A stretch of DNA of 64,000 nt from Chryseobacterium luquanense (GCF_026460945.1 NZ_JAOVZV010000010.1:124001-188000), one strand, 5' to 3'; counted from the stretch's first letter, positions 18,002 to 26,626 are shown. Notes: a model not told the origin generated them from the sequence alone. A program made the numbers and translations.

Positions 18002-19231
18002 CTAATTATATTTAATCGCTTTAACGGGAGAAATCTTACTGATCAGATAACTTGGAATCACCAAAGCCATTCCTGAAATAATCAAAATTCCTATAGAAAT
18101 TGAAATAATTAATAATGGGTTCAAATCAACCGGAACAACGCTCACATAATAATTAGCAGGATTCAATTTAATAATTCCTGTATATTTTTGAATGAATAAA
18201 AGTCCGAGTCCAATCAAATTTCCATATAAAAGTCCGGGAACCATGATAATTAAGGTGTAATTGATAAACGTTGCACGAATCTGTCCGTTGGTTGCACCTA
18301 AAGTTTTAAGCAAACCTATTGAGTTGGTTCTTTCGATAATCAAAATCAACAAAACCATGATGATATTAATGATCACTACCAAAAGCATAATTGAAATAAT
18401 AATTCCGATATTAGTATCGAAAAGCCCAATCCAATCGTTGATTTGCGGATATTTGTCGGTTGCTTTTTCAGCATAATTTTTATATCCGATAAACTTTTCA
18501 ACTTCAGGGAAATCTTCATCAACATCATTGATGTTTTTAAAAAATATATCTAATCCACCGATTTGATCAGGACTCATATCCATAATTCTTCTTACATGAT
18601 TGATGTCTCCAATCACAAACTGATCGTCAATCATTTTGATGTCGGTTTTGTAAATTCCGACTACTTCAAAATTCCTGTAAATAGGTTTCTGATCGGCTTT
18701 TGAAAACACTGTTACAATGCTGTCATTTACTTTCAAATGAAGATCATTGGCAATTTTTTCAGAAATAGCAACACCGTTATTATAACCTTCTCCATTGAAA
18801 AAAGGAGTTTTTCCGGCAATTAGAAATTTTTTAAATCGTAAACTGTCAAAATCTTTATCAATCCCCTTGAAGATAACTCCCGCAAAACTATGTTTATTAC
18901 GCATAATTCCTGTCACCATTGCATATTGCTGAACTGCTGCGACATCAGGAAGCGTTTTTATACTTTTAACATCCAACCCGTCTTTATTAAGAACTGAAGT
19001 GTTATTAGAAGAATTTGACTTGGTTGATCTTACTGTAATATGTCCGCTAAAATCTCCTAATCTTTCTTTAATCGCCTTTTTTGAACCCAATCCTGTAGAA
19101 ACGGTAATGAGTGAAACAATGATTCCCAAAGCCACAGAAAGTCTTCCGATGATGACGATCACCCGAGAAAGGTTATTTTTGTTATCTTTGGAAAACGCTA
19201 TTTTTCGGGAGAAATATAATGGAAATTTCAA
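18002..19231 (-). CDS. ABC transporter permease, LolC/FtsX type
   Basis: 409 residues from the TTG at 19231, chosen because relatives begin xFPLYFSRKIA at this point; an ATG at 19300 would add 23 residues and overlap the divergent gene. One N-terminal membrane helix (about 28-48), a large periplasmic domain and three C-terminal helices with FtsX-type TNSIGLLKTLGATNGQI. The arrangement fits LolC/LolE, which release lipoproteins to LolA, or a MacB-like exporter. The ATPase gene is not adjacent. Confidence 0.88.
   Translation of the reverse strand: MKFPLYFSRKIAFSKDNKNNLSRVIVIIGRLSVALGIIVSLITVSTGLGSKKAIKERLGDFSGHITVRSTKSNSSNNTSVLNKDGLDVKSIKTLPDVAAVQQYAMVTGIMRNKHSFAGVIFKGIDKDFDSLRFKKFLIAGKTPFFNGEGYNNGVAISEKIANDLHLKVNDSIVTVFSKADQKPIYRNFEVVGIYKTDIKMIDDQFVIGDINHVRRIMDMSPDQIGGLDIFFKNINDVDEDFPEVEKFIGYKNYAEKATDKYPQINDWIGLFDTNIGIIISIMLLVVIINIIMVLLILIIERTNSIGLLKTLGATNGQIRATFINYTLIIMVPGLLYGNLIGLGLLFIQKYTGIIKLNPANYYVSVVPVDLNPLLIISISIGILIISGMALVIPSYLISKISPVKAIKYN
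19183..19190 (+). promoter_or_regulatory. Possible -7 box for the NamZ gene inside the permease gene
   Basis: TATCTTTG 46 bases before the ATG at 19236; a -33 element is not evident. It would place the namZ promoter within the 5' end of the divergent permease gene. Confidence 0.35.
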
Positions 19232-19235
19232 GCTT

Positions 19236-20432
19236 ATGAATTTAAATTTCAAAATTAGAACTTTAGTTCTTATTTGCCTAATTTTTTTAGGAGTATTCAA
19301 TCAATATTATTCTCAAACCTCAGATAAAGACGGTTTTAAAACAGGAGCAGATCGAGCGGAATTATATCTTCCGCTTCTTAAAAACAAAACTATTGGTATC
19401 GTGACTAACCAAACCGGATTACTGAATGATAAGACACATCTTGTTGATTTTTTAGTAAAAAATAATATTAAAATTAAAACGATTTTCGCTCCTGAGCACG
19501 GTTTCAGAGGTGATGCCGATGCAGGTGAAAAGGTGAAAAACGGAGTAGATGTAAAAACCGGAATTCCTATTGTCTCTCTTTACGGACCAAATAAAAAACC
19601 AAAACCGGAACAATTAAAAGGACTTGATATTGTTGTTTTTGATATTCAGGATGTTGGGGTAAGATTTTACACGTATATATCAACTCTAACTTATCTAATG
19701 GAAGCCGGAGCTGAAAATAATGTCGAAATCATGGTTTTAGACCGACCAAATCCACACGACGGATATATTGACGGGCCAGTTTTAAAGAAAAAATGGGAAA
19801 GTTTTGTCGGAATGCACCAAGTTCCTGTAGTTTATGGTTTAACGATCGGTGAATATGGTAAAATGGTAAATGGAGAAAAATGGCTGAAAAATGGAGTTCA
19901 GGCAAAATATACTTTGATTGAAATGCAAAATTATCACAAGAAAAAGCGGTATTCCATTTTAGATAAGCCTTCACCGAATTTGCCGAATGATAAGTCGATC
20001 AACTTATATCCGAGCTTATGTTTTTTTGAAGGAACTCAGGTTTCTGCAGGAAGAGGAACGGATATTCCGTTTCAGGTTTATGGCTCACCTTGGACGAAAG
20101 ATTTGCCTTATCAATTTACACCAAAACCCACTTCTGGAGCTAAAGATCCTTTCCTGAATGGTAAATTATGCTATGGAGAAGATCTTTCGAGCTATTCTAA
20201 AGATTTAAGAGAATTAAATTTAGAATGGCTGATTAAAGCTTATAAAAACTATAAAAATCCTGAGCAGGATTTCTTTCTGAAAAATCTTTTCTTTGATAAA
20301 TTAGCGGGCAGTGACGAGTTGAGAAAACAAATTATTGCAGGAAAATCGGAAAAAGAAATTAAATTTTCCTGGAAAACAGATTTGGATAAATTTGAGAAAA
20401 TCAGAAAAAAATATATTGTTTATAAAGATTAA
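19236..20432 (+). CDS. namZ: Exo-beta-N-acetylmuramidase NamZ (DUF1343)
   Basis: 398 residues from the ATG at 19236, which gives a proper signal peptide (FKIRTLVLICLIFLGVF, cleavage near YSQ). Longer upstream frame is antisense to the permease. Family blocks are GIVTNQTG, FAPEHGFRGDADAGEK, VFDIQDVGVRFYTY and LDRPNPHDG. DUF1343 proteins of B. subtilis (YbbC) and Tannerella are exo-N-acetylmuramidases (GH171) that trim MurNAc from peptidoglycan fragments. Periplasmic cell-wall recycling is the likely role. The start lies four bases from the divergent permease start. Confidence 0.88.
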   Translation: MNLNFKIRTLVLICLIFLGVFNQYYSQTSDKDGFKTGADRAELYLPLLKNKTIGIVTNQTGLLNDKTHLVDFLVKNNIKIKTIFAPEHGFRGDADAGEKVKNGVDVKTGIPIVSLYGPNKKPKPEQLKGLDIVVFDIQDVGVRFYTYISTLTYLMEAGAENNVEIMVLDRPNPHDGYIDGPVLKKKWESFVGMHQVPVVYGLTIGEYGKMVNGEKWLKNGVQAKYTLIEMQNYHKKKRYSILDKPSPNLPNDKSINLYPSLCFFEGTQVSAGRGTDIPFQVYGSPWTKDLPYQFTPKPTSGAKDPFLNGKLCYGEDLSSYSKDLRELNLEWLIKAYKNYKNPEQDFFLKNLFFDKLAGSDELRKQIIAGKSEKEIKFSWKTDLDKFEKIRKKYIVYKD

Positions 20433-20469
20433 AAAAAGGTCAATTGTAATTTTACAGTTGACCTTTTTT
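20432..20469. terminator. Bidirectional terminator
   Basis: Long stem AAAAAGGTCAATTGTA / TACAGTTGACCTTTTT with one G-T pair, A-run before and T-run after. It lies between the convergent NamZ gene and the small membrane protein gene. Confidence 0.88.
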
Positions 20470-20483
20470 ATTAATGTTTTTAT

Positions 20484-20690
20484 TTAATCAAAATTTTGCG
20501 GTGGTGTTTTATCGTTCTTCCCTTTATTCAAAATAAAAAGTCCGATAGATAAACCGATAACTCCTGCAAAAGCAGTCATTAATGCACGTTCCAATTTATC
20601 TGCTTCTTCATTTCCTAAATAATTCATCAGAAAAAGTATAGCAAATGTAATAATTGATATAATAATGTGGTTTCTTCCTAGTAATTTCAT
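20484..20690 (-). CDS. Small hypothetical membrane protein, 68 residues
   Basis: Two hydrophobic segments (about 9-26 and 38-54) separated by a short acidic loop (NEEADKLERA). The start codon is two bases past the stop of the DUF3575-like gene, so it is the last member of that operon. No family recognised. Confidence 0.65.
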   Translation of the reverse strand: MKLLGRNHIIISIITFAILFLMNYLGNEEADKLERALMTAFAGVIGLSIGLFILNKGKNDKTPPQNFD

Positions 20691-20691
20691 A

Positions 20692-21342
20692 TTATTTTAG
20701 TCTGTAAGAGATCATTACCCCGCCTCTGTAAGGGATTATTTCACCACTTCTGTTGTAACCTTCAGGTTTTTCATCATATCTTTTTCCTGATACTCTGTCA
20801 TATCCTTTGTAAAAATCCTGGGAAGTTCCTATCGTTCCATACAATTCCATTCTCCAGTTATCAGATAATTTAAATTGATAACCTGCGGTAATACCGGCTA
20901 AAAAAGAATATCCTTTTTGGTAAAGATTTGATTTTGTGAAAATTACATTTTCTTCATTTTTGCTTGGGTAAGGGTCATCGTTCCAATAGTTCCATTTTTG
21001 CAAAACAAAAGAAGAAACTCCTATATTGGCTCCTAAAAACCATCCGTTAAAAGCTTCATCAAAATAATAACGTCCTTCCAATGATAAGGAATAATATTGT
21101 AATTCATGACCGGAAAAAGATTTCCAAGGCGATATCAAAATATCTCCCTGAGTTGTTATATTTTTTGTTATTTGATGTTCTAAACCTAGATTAACAACAC
21201 CAATCGGAATCAACAAAGCATTCCCTTTTATATATACCTTTTTCTCAGGTTCGGGCTTCGTTTCTTCAGTCTGAACTTCCTGAGCATTCATATTTACTAT
21301 TGAAAATAAACTTAATGCCGCAATAAAAATTTTATATTTCAA
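20692..21342 (-). CDS. Outer-membrane beta-barrel protein, DUF3575-like
   Basis: 216 residues. A signal peptide ends near MNAQ (residue 21). The mature part begins with an acidic linker and then alternating strands: VYIKGNALLIPIGVVNLGLE, YYSLSLEGRYYF and a final MISYRLK, as in DUF3575 small barrels. It is the middle gene of a three-gene minus-strand operon with a thioredoxin-like protein, 11 bases downstream of it. Outer-membrane location is inferred; function unknown. Confidence 0.7.
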   Translation of the reverse strand: MKYKIFIAALSLFSIVNMNAQEVQTEETKPEPEKKVYIKGNALLIPIGVVNLGLEHQITKNITTQGDILISPWKSFSGHELQYYSLSLEGRYYFDEAFNGWFLGANIGVSSFVLQKWNYWNDDPYPSKNEENVIFTKSNLYQKGYSFLAGITAGYQFKLSDNWRMELYGTIGTSQDFYKGYDRVSGKRYDEKPEGYNRSGEIIPYRGGVMISYRLK

Positions 21343-21353
21343 AATATGAGTTT

Positions 21354-22532
21354 TTATTTAATTTGACTTAATAATTTTTCTGCTAAACTTGCATCTTTAC
21401 CCGATTGAGTGGCAATGTTTTTTGATTGTTCAGCAAAATTCTTCGCTAAATCTTTACTTCCTAAATTAAAATATATTTTAGCTAAAATATAAGTGTTTTC
21501 TGATGTTTCGCCACGCATTACAGATTTCTCAGCCCATTCTGCTGCTCTTTTCAAAGAAGTTTTCGTTTTAATATTGTCTGAAAAAATCCAGGCTGCTTTT
21601 AAAAGTTCATTGGGTTCAAAAGAATCTGAGTTTTTATAATATTCCAATGCTGCTTTTTCATACTCGAGAAAATTAGCGTTTTGTTCGTAATAGGCTAATT
21701 TGGTTTGATTAAGCTTTGTAATAGCTGCTTGTTTTCCAACCAACGGTTCTGCTATTTTCAAAAAATATGCATCGTTTATTTTCTTGTTCTTTTCGTCAAT
21801 AGATTCCTGAACCACTTTACCTAAGACCATTTGATTATTAAACTCATTATAGTTTTCTTCAGGTAAAAATTTGATTATTTCAGCTTTTCGAGCAACAAAA
21901 GTTTTGTAATTAGAATCTTCAGATGACTTCAAAAAATACAATAAAAGTCCAACATCATCTTTCGTTAATTCTTCGTCTTTCTTTTTGTTTTCAAAATATC
22001 TTTCAGAGGCTTTCTTAGCAAATTCATAGTCTGAATTCGAATTAAGTTTCATGATATTTATTAAAAATTCAGGGCTTTTTTCACCTTTTGCAAATCTCTC
22101 TTTAGATGAACCCTCCTTTGAATTTACAGCATTTACATCTTGTACCATAGAAAGAAATAAACTTGGCTCCATGTAACCGTAATTTTGAGAAATCAATTCG
22201 CCGTCACCATTTAAAAAAAGAAAAGTAGGATAGGAGCGTACAGAGAATTTTTGAGCAATCTCTCTTCCTTCGCCTTTTTCCATGTCGATTCTGGAGCTTA
22301 CAAAGTTTTTATTGAAATAATCTCCTACTGATTTTTGGGTGAAAACATTTTTATCCATCATTTTGCATGGGCCACACCAAACTGCATAAGCATCGATAAA
22401 AACAAGCTTTTTTTCTTTTTTTGCTCTTGCAAGAAGATCTTTAAAATTACTTTGGTCAAATTTAATTCCTTCTTCCTGAGCGAAAATAAATAGGTTGATA
22501 AAAATAAATAATCCGGAGATAATCTTTTTCAT
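21354..22532 (-). CDS. Periplasmic thioredoxin-family protein
   Basis: 392 residues. A signal peptide ends at FAQ (19). The thioredoxin fold covers about 22-140 with active site WCGPCKM (Cys53, Cys56) and the cis-Pro in RSYPTFLF. Residues 150-392 are helical, with TPR-like features near the end (ENTYILAKIYFNLGSKDLAK). It probably reduces or isomerises disulfides in the periplasm. It is first in an operon with a DUF3575-like barrel and a small membrane protein. Confidence 0.85.
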   Translation of the reverse strand: MKKIISGLFIFINLFIFAQEEGIKFDQSNFKDLLARAKKEKKLVFIDAYAVWCGPCKMMDKNVFTQKSVGDYFNKNFVSSRIDMEKGEGREIAQKFSVRSYPTFLFLNGDGELISQNYGYMEPSLFLSMVQDVNAVNSKEGSSKERFAKGEKSPEFLINIMKLNSNSDYEFAKKASERYFENKKKDEELTKDDVGLLLYFLKSSEDSNYKTFVARKAEIIKFLPEENYNEFNNQMVLGKVVQESIDEKNKKINDAYFLKIAEPLVGKQAAITKLNQTKLAYYEQNANFLEYEKAALEYYKNSDSFEPNELLKAAWIFSDNIKTKTSLKRAAEWAEKSVMRGETSENTYILAKIYFNLGSKDLAKNFAEQSKNIATQSGKDASLAEKLLSQIK

Positions 22533-22604
22533 TCTAAATAAATTTTGAAAAGCGAAGATACTTATTTTTGATTGTATATGAATACTGAATCAGTTTTAAA
22601 AGAT

Positions 22605-22641
22605 ATAAAACAAAAAAACCACTCTTGAAAAAGAGTGGTTT
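22605..22641 (-). terminator. Terminator of the tRNA-Phe array
   Basis: On the minus strand AACCACTCTT, loop TTTC, AAGAGTGGTT, then a run of seven or more T. It lies directly after the last tRNA copy and is stronger than the hairpins between copies. Confidence 0.88.
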
Positions 22642-22644
22642 AAG

Positions 22645-22717
22645 TGGTTTCTCCAGGAATCGAACCAGGGACACATGGATTTTCAATCCATTGCTCTACC
22701 AACTGAGCTAAGAAACC
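22645..22717 (-). tRNA. tRNA-Phe (GAA), copy 1 (last in transcription)
   Basis: 73 bases including discriminator A; CCA is not encoded. Acceptor GGTTTCT/AGAAACC; D stem GCTC/GAGC; anticodon stem ATGGA/TCCAT with loop TTGAAAA, anticodon GAA; T loop TTCGATT. The T stem CCTGG/CCTGG has a central U-U mismatch (51-63). Confidence 0.95.
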
Positions 22718-22752
22718 ATTTGGTTTACTTTAGATTTTCAACTTTTGAAAAG

Positions 22753-22778
22753 AAAACCGCCTAATGAAAGGCGGTTTT
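22753..22778 (-). terminator. Hairpin between tRNA-Phe copies (repeated at 22888-22913 and 23023-23048)
   Basis: AAAACCGCC / GGCGGTTTT with an eight-base loop, followed on the minus strand by CTTTTC. It is present after copies 2, 3 and 4 in identical 62-base spacers. The weak T-run and the lack of a promoter box in the spacers suggest partial termination or a processing hairpin. Confidence 0.6.
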
Positions 22779-22779
22779 G

Positions 22780-22852
22780 TGGTTTCTCCAGGAATCGAAC
22801 CAGGGACACATGGATTTTCAATCCATTGCTCTACCAACTGAGCTAAGAAACC
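22780..22852 (-). tRNA. tRNA-Phe (GAA), copy 2
   Basis: Identical to copy 1 over all 73 bases, 135 bases away. The upstream spacer is identical to the other two spacers. Confidence 0.95.
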
Positions 22853-22914
22853 ATTTGGTTTACTTTAGATTTTCAACTTTTGAAAAGAAAACCGCCTAAT
22901 GAAAGGCGGTTTTG

Positions 22915-22987
22915 TGGTTTCTCCAGGAATCGAACCAGGGACACATGGATTTTCAATCCATTGCTCTACCAACTGAGCTAAGAAACC
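22915..22987 (-). tRNA. tRNA-Phe (GAA), copy 3
   Basis: Identical to the other copies, with the same anticodon GAA and the same U-U mismatch in the T stem. Confidence 0.95.
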
Positions 22988-23049
22988 ATTTGGTTTACTT
23001 TAGATTTTCAACTTTTGAAAAGAAAACCGCCTAATGAAAGGCGGTTTTG

Positions 23050-23122
23050 TGGTTTCTCCAGGAATCGAACCAGGGACACATGGATTTTCAATCCATTGCT
23101 CTACCAACTGAGCTAAGAAACC
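23050..23122 (-). tRNA. tRNA-Phe (GAA), copy 4 (first in transcription)
   Basis: Identical 73 bases. Its upstream flank differs from the repeated spacer and contains the only consensus promoter of the array. Confidence 0.95.
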
Positions 23123-23153
23123 GTTCTTTTTACTTCGTTGTTTTAAAGTGATG

Positions 23154-23185
23154 CAAAAGTAGGAAGTTTTGATATATGAAGCAAA
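23154..23185 (-). promoter_or_regulatory. Promoter of the tRNA-Phe array
   Basis: On the minus strand TTTG (23185-23182), a 20-base spacer and TACTTTTG (23161-23154), a full match to the flavobacterial -33/-7 pattern. The first tRNA begins about 30 bases further on. Confidence 0.75.
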
Positions 23186-23219
23186 TATTAATCAAAGTTT
23201 TTTCAATTTAAGCAAAAAC

Positions 23220-25061
23220 CTACTGATTTTCAGATGGATTATTTTCCTGCTCTTTTCTTATTTGTTCGCTCATTTCCTCTAAAACAGGCTTAATTGTGCT
23301 CTCTGGAAGATCACTAATTCTAATATACATCAAGCCATCAATAGCATCATTGAAGTTAGGATCAACATTAAATGCAATTACTTTTGCGTTTTGCTTTATA
23401 TATTTTTTGATTAAAACAGGCATTCTCAATTCCGGTTCAAGATCATCGATGATTTTATCTAATTTATTTAAATCAGATTCCATTTCGTTCAAGAATAAGT
23501 TTTTGTCACGCTCTCTTAATTTAACTTTATAGTCATTTCGTGGTGTAATGTATTGAGCAACAGCAGAATCGTAATAATTGGAGCGCATAAACTCAATCAT
23601 CAAAGATTTCGAAAATTCCGAAAACTTGTTAGAAATACTTACTCCGCCCATTAAAAATTTATGGTCTGGATTTCTCAGGCAAACATGCACAATTCCACGC
23701 CATAAAAGGAATAAAGGAAGTGGTTTCTGCTGATATTCTTCGCAGATGTAAGCTCTTCCCATTTCGATAACCTTCTTGAAAAACGGATGAATATCTTGTT
23801 CAAATTCAAATAAAGAACTTGTGTAAAAGCCTTTAATACCGAATTTTTTCATTACATCTTTACCCAGAGCCATTCTGTAAGCTCCGGCTAATTTTTCAGC
23901 AGCATTATCCCATAAAAAAAGATGATGATAATGTTTATCGTATTCATCAAGATCAAACGGAAGATTACTTCCTTCACCAACTGCACGGAAAGTAAGTTCT
24001 CTTTGTCTTCCGATTTCCCTCATAATAGAAGGTATTTCTTCGTAAGGAGTAAAATAAATCTCGTAATTACCGTTGCTGAACAGCATTCTGTCTGTTCCTT
24101 TTATTTTACTGATATCTTTCAAAAGATCTTCTTTTGGAGTTTCATCAATAATATTCTGAACAATATTTTCTTCTTTTAATAATGGAAATTTTATCGAGAG
24201 ATTTTTCAGATTGATTGCCTGTGCAAGAGATTTTCTTTTTTCATAATAAGATTTCATCATGTAAACCTTACGTTTCAGAAATTCTCCCAATTCTTCGATG
24301 TTTTCCATGTCATCCATCACTTTTACGGTGATAGGTTTTCCAATTCTTATACGGATTGGTTTTTCTCTGTCGTTCATCATTTCTGCAGGAAGCATCAATG
24401 TCTGCAAATTAGGATGAATCTTTGCAACCTGATAAAATAAAGTGCTGTTTTTAGCATGAAAATACATCGGAACCACTGGAACTTTAGCCATTTTTATGAG
24501 CTTTAAAGCTGGTTTTTCCCATTCTTTATCTAAAATTTCACTGTAAGGATTATTTTTATTTGAAACTTCACCTGCTGGGAAAATTCCTACACAACCGCCG
24601 TTTTCCAGATGCTTTAAAGTTTCGCGCATTCCGGTTGAGCTGTTTCTAACCTCTCTTCTTCCTTCAAAAGGATTTACCGGAATCACATAAGGCTCCATGG
24701 GTTTTATTTTTTCTAAAAGAAAATTTCCCATTACCTTAAAATCCGGGCGAACTTCAGATAAAATTTTACACATTAAAATTCCGTCAATTGCACCAAGAGG
24801 GTGATTAGAAACCAAAATAAACGGTCCTGTTTTCGGAATTTTTGCCAAATCTTCTTCAAAAGCGATGTAACTTAAGTTTCGTTCTCTTACAAATGAATCG
24901 AAAAAGTCTTTACCTTCCTTGTCTTTTAATTTATCATAAAGTCTGTTGACCTGATTGATTTTTGCGACGCTCATCACAGCAGAAGCGACAGGGTTTTTCA
25001 GGAAACCTATCTTATTTAAGCCGGAAGCTTTAATTAAATCGTTTTTCGAGATTAAGCTCAT
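23220..25061 (-). CDS. Two-domain acyltransferase (PlsC-like + GNAT), OlsF-like aminolipid synthase candidate
   Basis: 613 residues. N-terminal lysophospholipid-acyltransferase domain (about 60-290) with NHPLGAID (His87, Asp93) and the FPAGEVS block; the C-terminal half (about 320-600) resembles OlsB/hemolysin-type GNAT N-acyltransferases (REIGRQRELTFRAVGEG, MGRAYICEEYQQKPLPL). The same order occurs in bifunctional OlsF, which N-acylates ornithine and then O-acylates the product; Bacteroides uses separate GlsB and GlsA for glycine lipids. The amino acid used cannot be read. It lies 22 bases after the aspartokinase gene, so probably one transcript. Confidence 0.82.
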   Translation of the reverse strand: MSLISKNDLIKASGLNKIGFLKNPVASAVMSVAKINQVNRLYDKLKDKEGKDFFDSFVRERNLSYIAFEEDLAKIPKTGPFILVSNHPLGAIDGILMCKILSEVRPDFKVMGNFLLEKIKPMEPYVIPVNPFEGRREVRNSSTGMRETLKHLENGGCVGIFPAGEVSNKNNPYSEILDKEWEKPALKLIKMAKVPVVPMYFHAKNSTLFYQVAKIHPNLQTLMLPAEMMNDREKPIRIRIGKPITVKVMDDMENIEELGEFLKRKVYMMKSYYEKRKSLAQAINLKNLSIKFPLLKEENIVQNIIDETPKEDLLKDISKIKGTDRMLFSNGNYEIYFTPYEEIPSIMREIGRQRELTFRAVGEGSNLPFDLDEYDKHYHHLFLWDNAAEKLAGAYRMALGKDVMKKFGIKGFYTSSLFEFEQDIHPFFKKVIEMGRAYICEEYQQKPLPLFLLWRGIVHVCLRNPDHKFLMGGVSISNKFSEFSKSLMIEFMRSNYYDSAVAQYITPRNDYKVKLRERDKNLFLNEMESDLNKLDKIIDDLEPELRMPVLIKKYIKQNAKVIAFNVDPNFNDAIDGLMYIRISDLPESTIKPVLEEMSEQIRKEQENNPSENQ

Positions 25062-25083
25062 GTGTTTTTAGTCGAAATTAGTT

Positions 25084-26322
25084 TTATTGTGTTACCATTT
25101 GCAGTGTATTTTTTGCAATTTGTTCCAATAATACACTTTTTCCTTGGTAAAATTTGTCGATGTTTTCCATTTTTGCATTTCTTACTGTAAATAAAGATAC
25201 ATTTTTTATGACATCTGTTTTAAAAACTTTTTGAAGTTCGTCATTTAGCTCCTCCACTTTATTAAATTTATCTTCAAGACAGAGTTCCAGAGAAATCGCA
25301 GAATTCTGCATTAAAGAAACTTTAATTTTATATTTTGCTAAATTGTTGAAAATTAAACTCATGTGGTCTTCTGCAATAAACGAGAAGTCTCTTGTTGAAA
25401 TTTTCAATAAAGTCTGATGTTCTTTTAAGATATAAGATTCTTCACTTTGGTTTTTATCGGAAGCACCTACTTTTGTTCCTGCTTTTGTAGGATCTACGAA
25501 AGATTTTACATAAAAAGGAATGTTTTTTTGTTGAAGAGGCTGTAAGGTTTTTGGATGAATTACACTTGCTCCGTAATAAGCCATTTCAATTGCTTCTTCA
25601 TAAGAAATGTTTGAAAGAAGAGTTACATCATCGAATTTTCTTGGATCTCCGGTCATTACTCCAGGGACGTCTTTCCAGATCGTCATTGCTTCTGCATTTA
25701 AACAATAGGCAAAAATTGCCGCTGAATAATCTGAACCTTCTCTTCCTAAAGTAACCGTAAAATTATTATCATCCGAACCGATAAAACCTTGAGTTACATA
25801 ACAAATTGCAGGATTTAAATTTGAAATAAATTCTTCAGTTTTTTGCCAATTTACAACTCCGTCTCTATAAGAATCGTCAGTTTTCACATAATCTCTTGCG
25901 TCTAACCATTGATTGCTAAACTGAATGTCATTTAAATATTCACTTACAATTTTAGTGGAAATCATTTCGCCACAACTTACAACCTGATCATAAACAAAAT
26001 TGTAGTTGGGAGATTTATTTCTTCTTAAAAATGAATCAATATCATCAAAAAATAGATTAATTTCTGCAAATACCGCATGATCTTCTGCAAAAAGCCCTTG
26101 AGCTATTTCGATGTGTTTCTGTTTTATTTCTTCAATTTCTGTTTGATAGTTATCTTTCTTAAAGTACATTTCAACCACTTTTTCCAGCGCATTTGTGGTT
26201 TTACCCATCGCCGAAATTACAAGCAGACATTTCTCAAAGCCTTGACTTTGAAGAACCATAGAAACATTTTTTACACTTTGAGCATCTTTTACAGATGCTC
26301 CACCAAACTTGAAAATTTTCAT
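25084..26322 (-). CDS. lysC: Aspartate kinase
   Basis: 412 residues. The N-terminal KFGGASVKD, the SCGEM segment, VTLGREGSDYSA and KDVPGVMTGDPR are aspartokinase signatures, followed by a C-terminal ACT-type regulatory region (about 300-400). It phosphorylates aspartate for lysine, methionine and threonine synthesis. It is monofunctional, with no homoserine dehydrogenase domain. A promoter lies at 26370-26400, and the acyltransferase gene follows on the same strand. Confidence 0.93.
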   Translation of the reverse strand: MKIFKFGGASVKDAQSVKNVSMVLQSQGFEKCLLVISAMGKTTNALEKVVEMYFKKDNYQTEIEEIKQKHIEIAQGLFAEDHAVFAEINLFFDDIDSFLRRNKSPNYNFVYDQVVSCGEMISTKIVSEYLNDIQFSNQWLDARDYVKTDDSYRDGVVNWQKTEEFISNLNPAICYVTQGFIGSDDNNFTVTLGREGSDYSAAIFAYCLNAEAMTIWKDVPGVMTGDPRKFDDVTLLSNISYEEAIEMAYYGASVIHPKTLQPLQQKNIPFYVKSFVDPTKAGTKVGASDKNQSEESYILKEHQTLLKISTRDFSFIAEDHMSLIFNNLAKYKIKVSLMQNSAISLELCLEDKFNKVEELNDELQKVFKTDVIKNVSLFTVRNAKMENIDKFYQGKSVLLEQIAKNTLQMVTQ

Positions 26323-26369
26323 TAAAGTATTAAAAATAAAATTGTTAGATTATCGAAATTTTAAGATGT

Positions 26370-26400
26370 CAAAATTATAAATTTACACCGAGATATGAAA
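26370..26400 (-). promoter_or_regulatory. Promoter of the aspartokinase gene
   Basis: On the minus strand TTTC (26400-26397), 19 bases, then TAATTTTG (26377-26370); one mismatch in the -33 element. The gene starts at 26322. Confidence 0.55.
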
Positions 26401-26507
26401 TAGGCAGCGAGCGCGATATAATTAAGATTTTATTAAAATCAAAATTTGTCTCCAAATAGTGTGGTTACTGTAATGATTTGGGGAGTTTTAAAATTTAAAT
26501 TTTCATG

Positions 26508-26539
26508 TTGTCTGATTTGTTTTTGCTTGTATAGTTTTG
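26508..26539 (+). promoter_or_regulatory. Possible promoter of fbp-menC
   Basis: TTG (26508-26510), 21 bases, TAGTTTTG (26532-26539), giving a leader of about 80 bases. The 304-base lysC-fbp gap otherwise shows only the lysC promoter and AT-rich sequence. Confidence 0.45.
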
Positions 26540-26626
26540 ATATACAGATGTTAAAGTCTATTTTAATATTTATTTCTTAAATAAGATAAATTTTACGAAA
26601 TTTGGGAAAAGTGTAAAAAGAAAATT

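Noticed and set aside
17753..18076. 107-codon plus-strand frame between the CBS-like and permease genes
   Set aside because: It crosses a repeat-like element and runs antisense into the permease 3' end; composition is basic/aromatic as expected of a chance frame.
18999..19235. In-frame extension of the NamZ gene upstream of 19236
   Set aside because: It would be antisense to the permease coding sequence and would bury the signal peptide 79 residues inside the protein; the ATG at 19236 gives a normal exported N-terminus.
22645..23122. Regular 135-base repeats considered as a CRISPR array
   Set aside because: The repeats fold as tRNA-Phe and the spacers are identical, the opposite of CRISPR.
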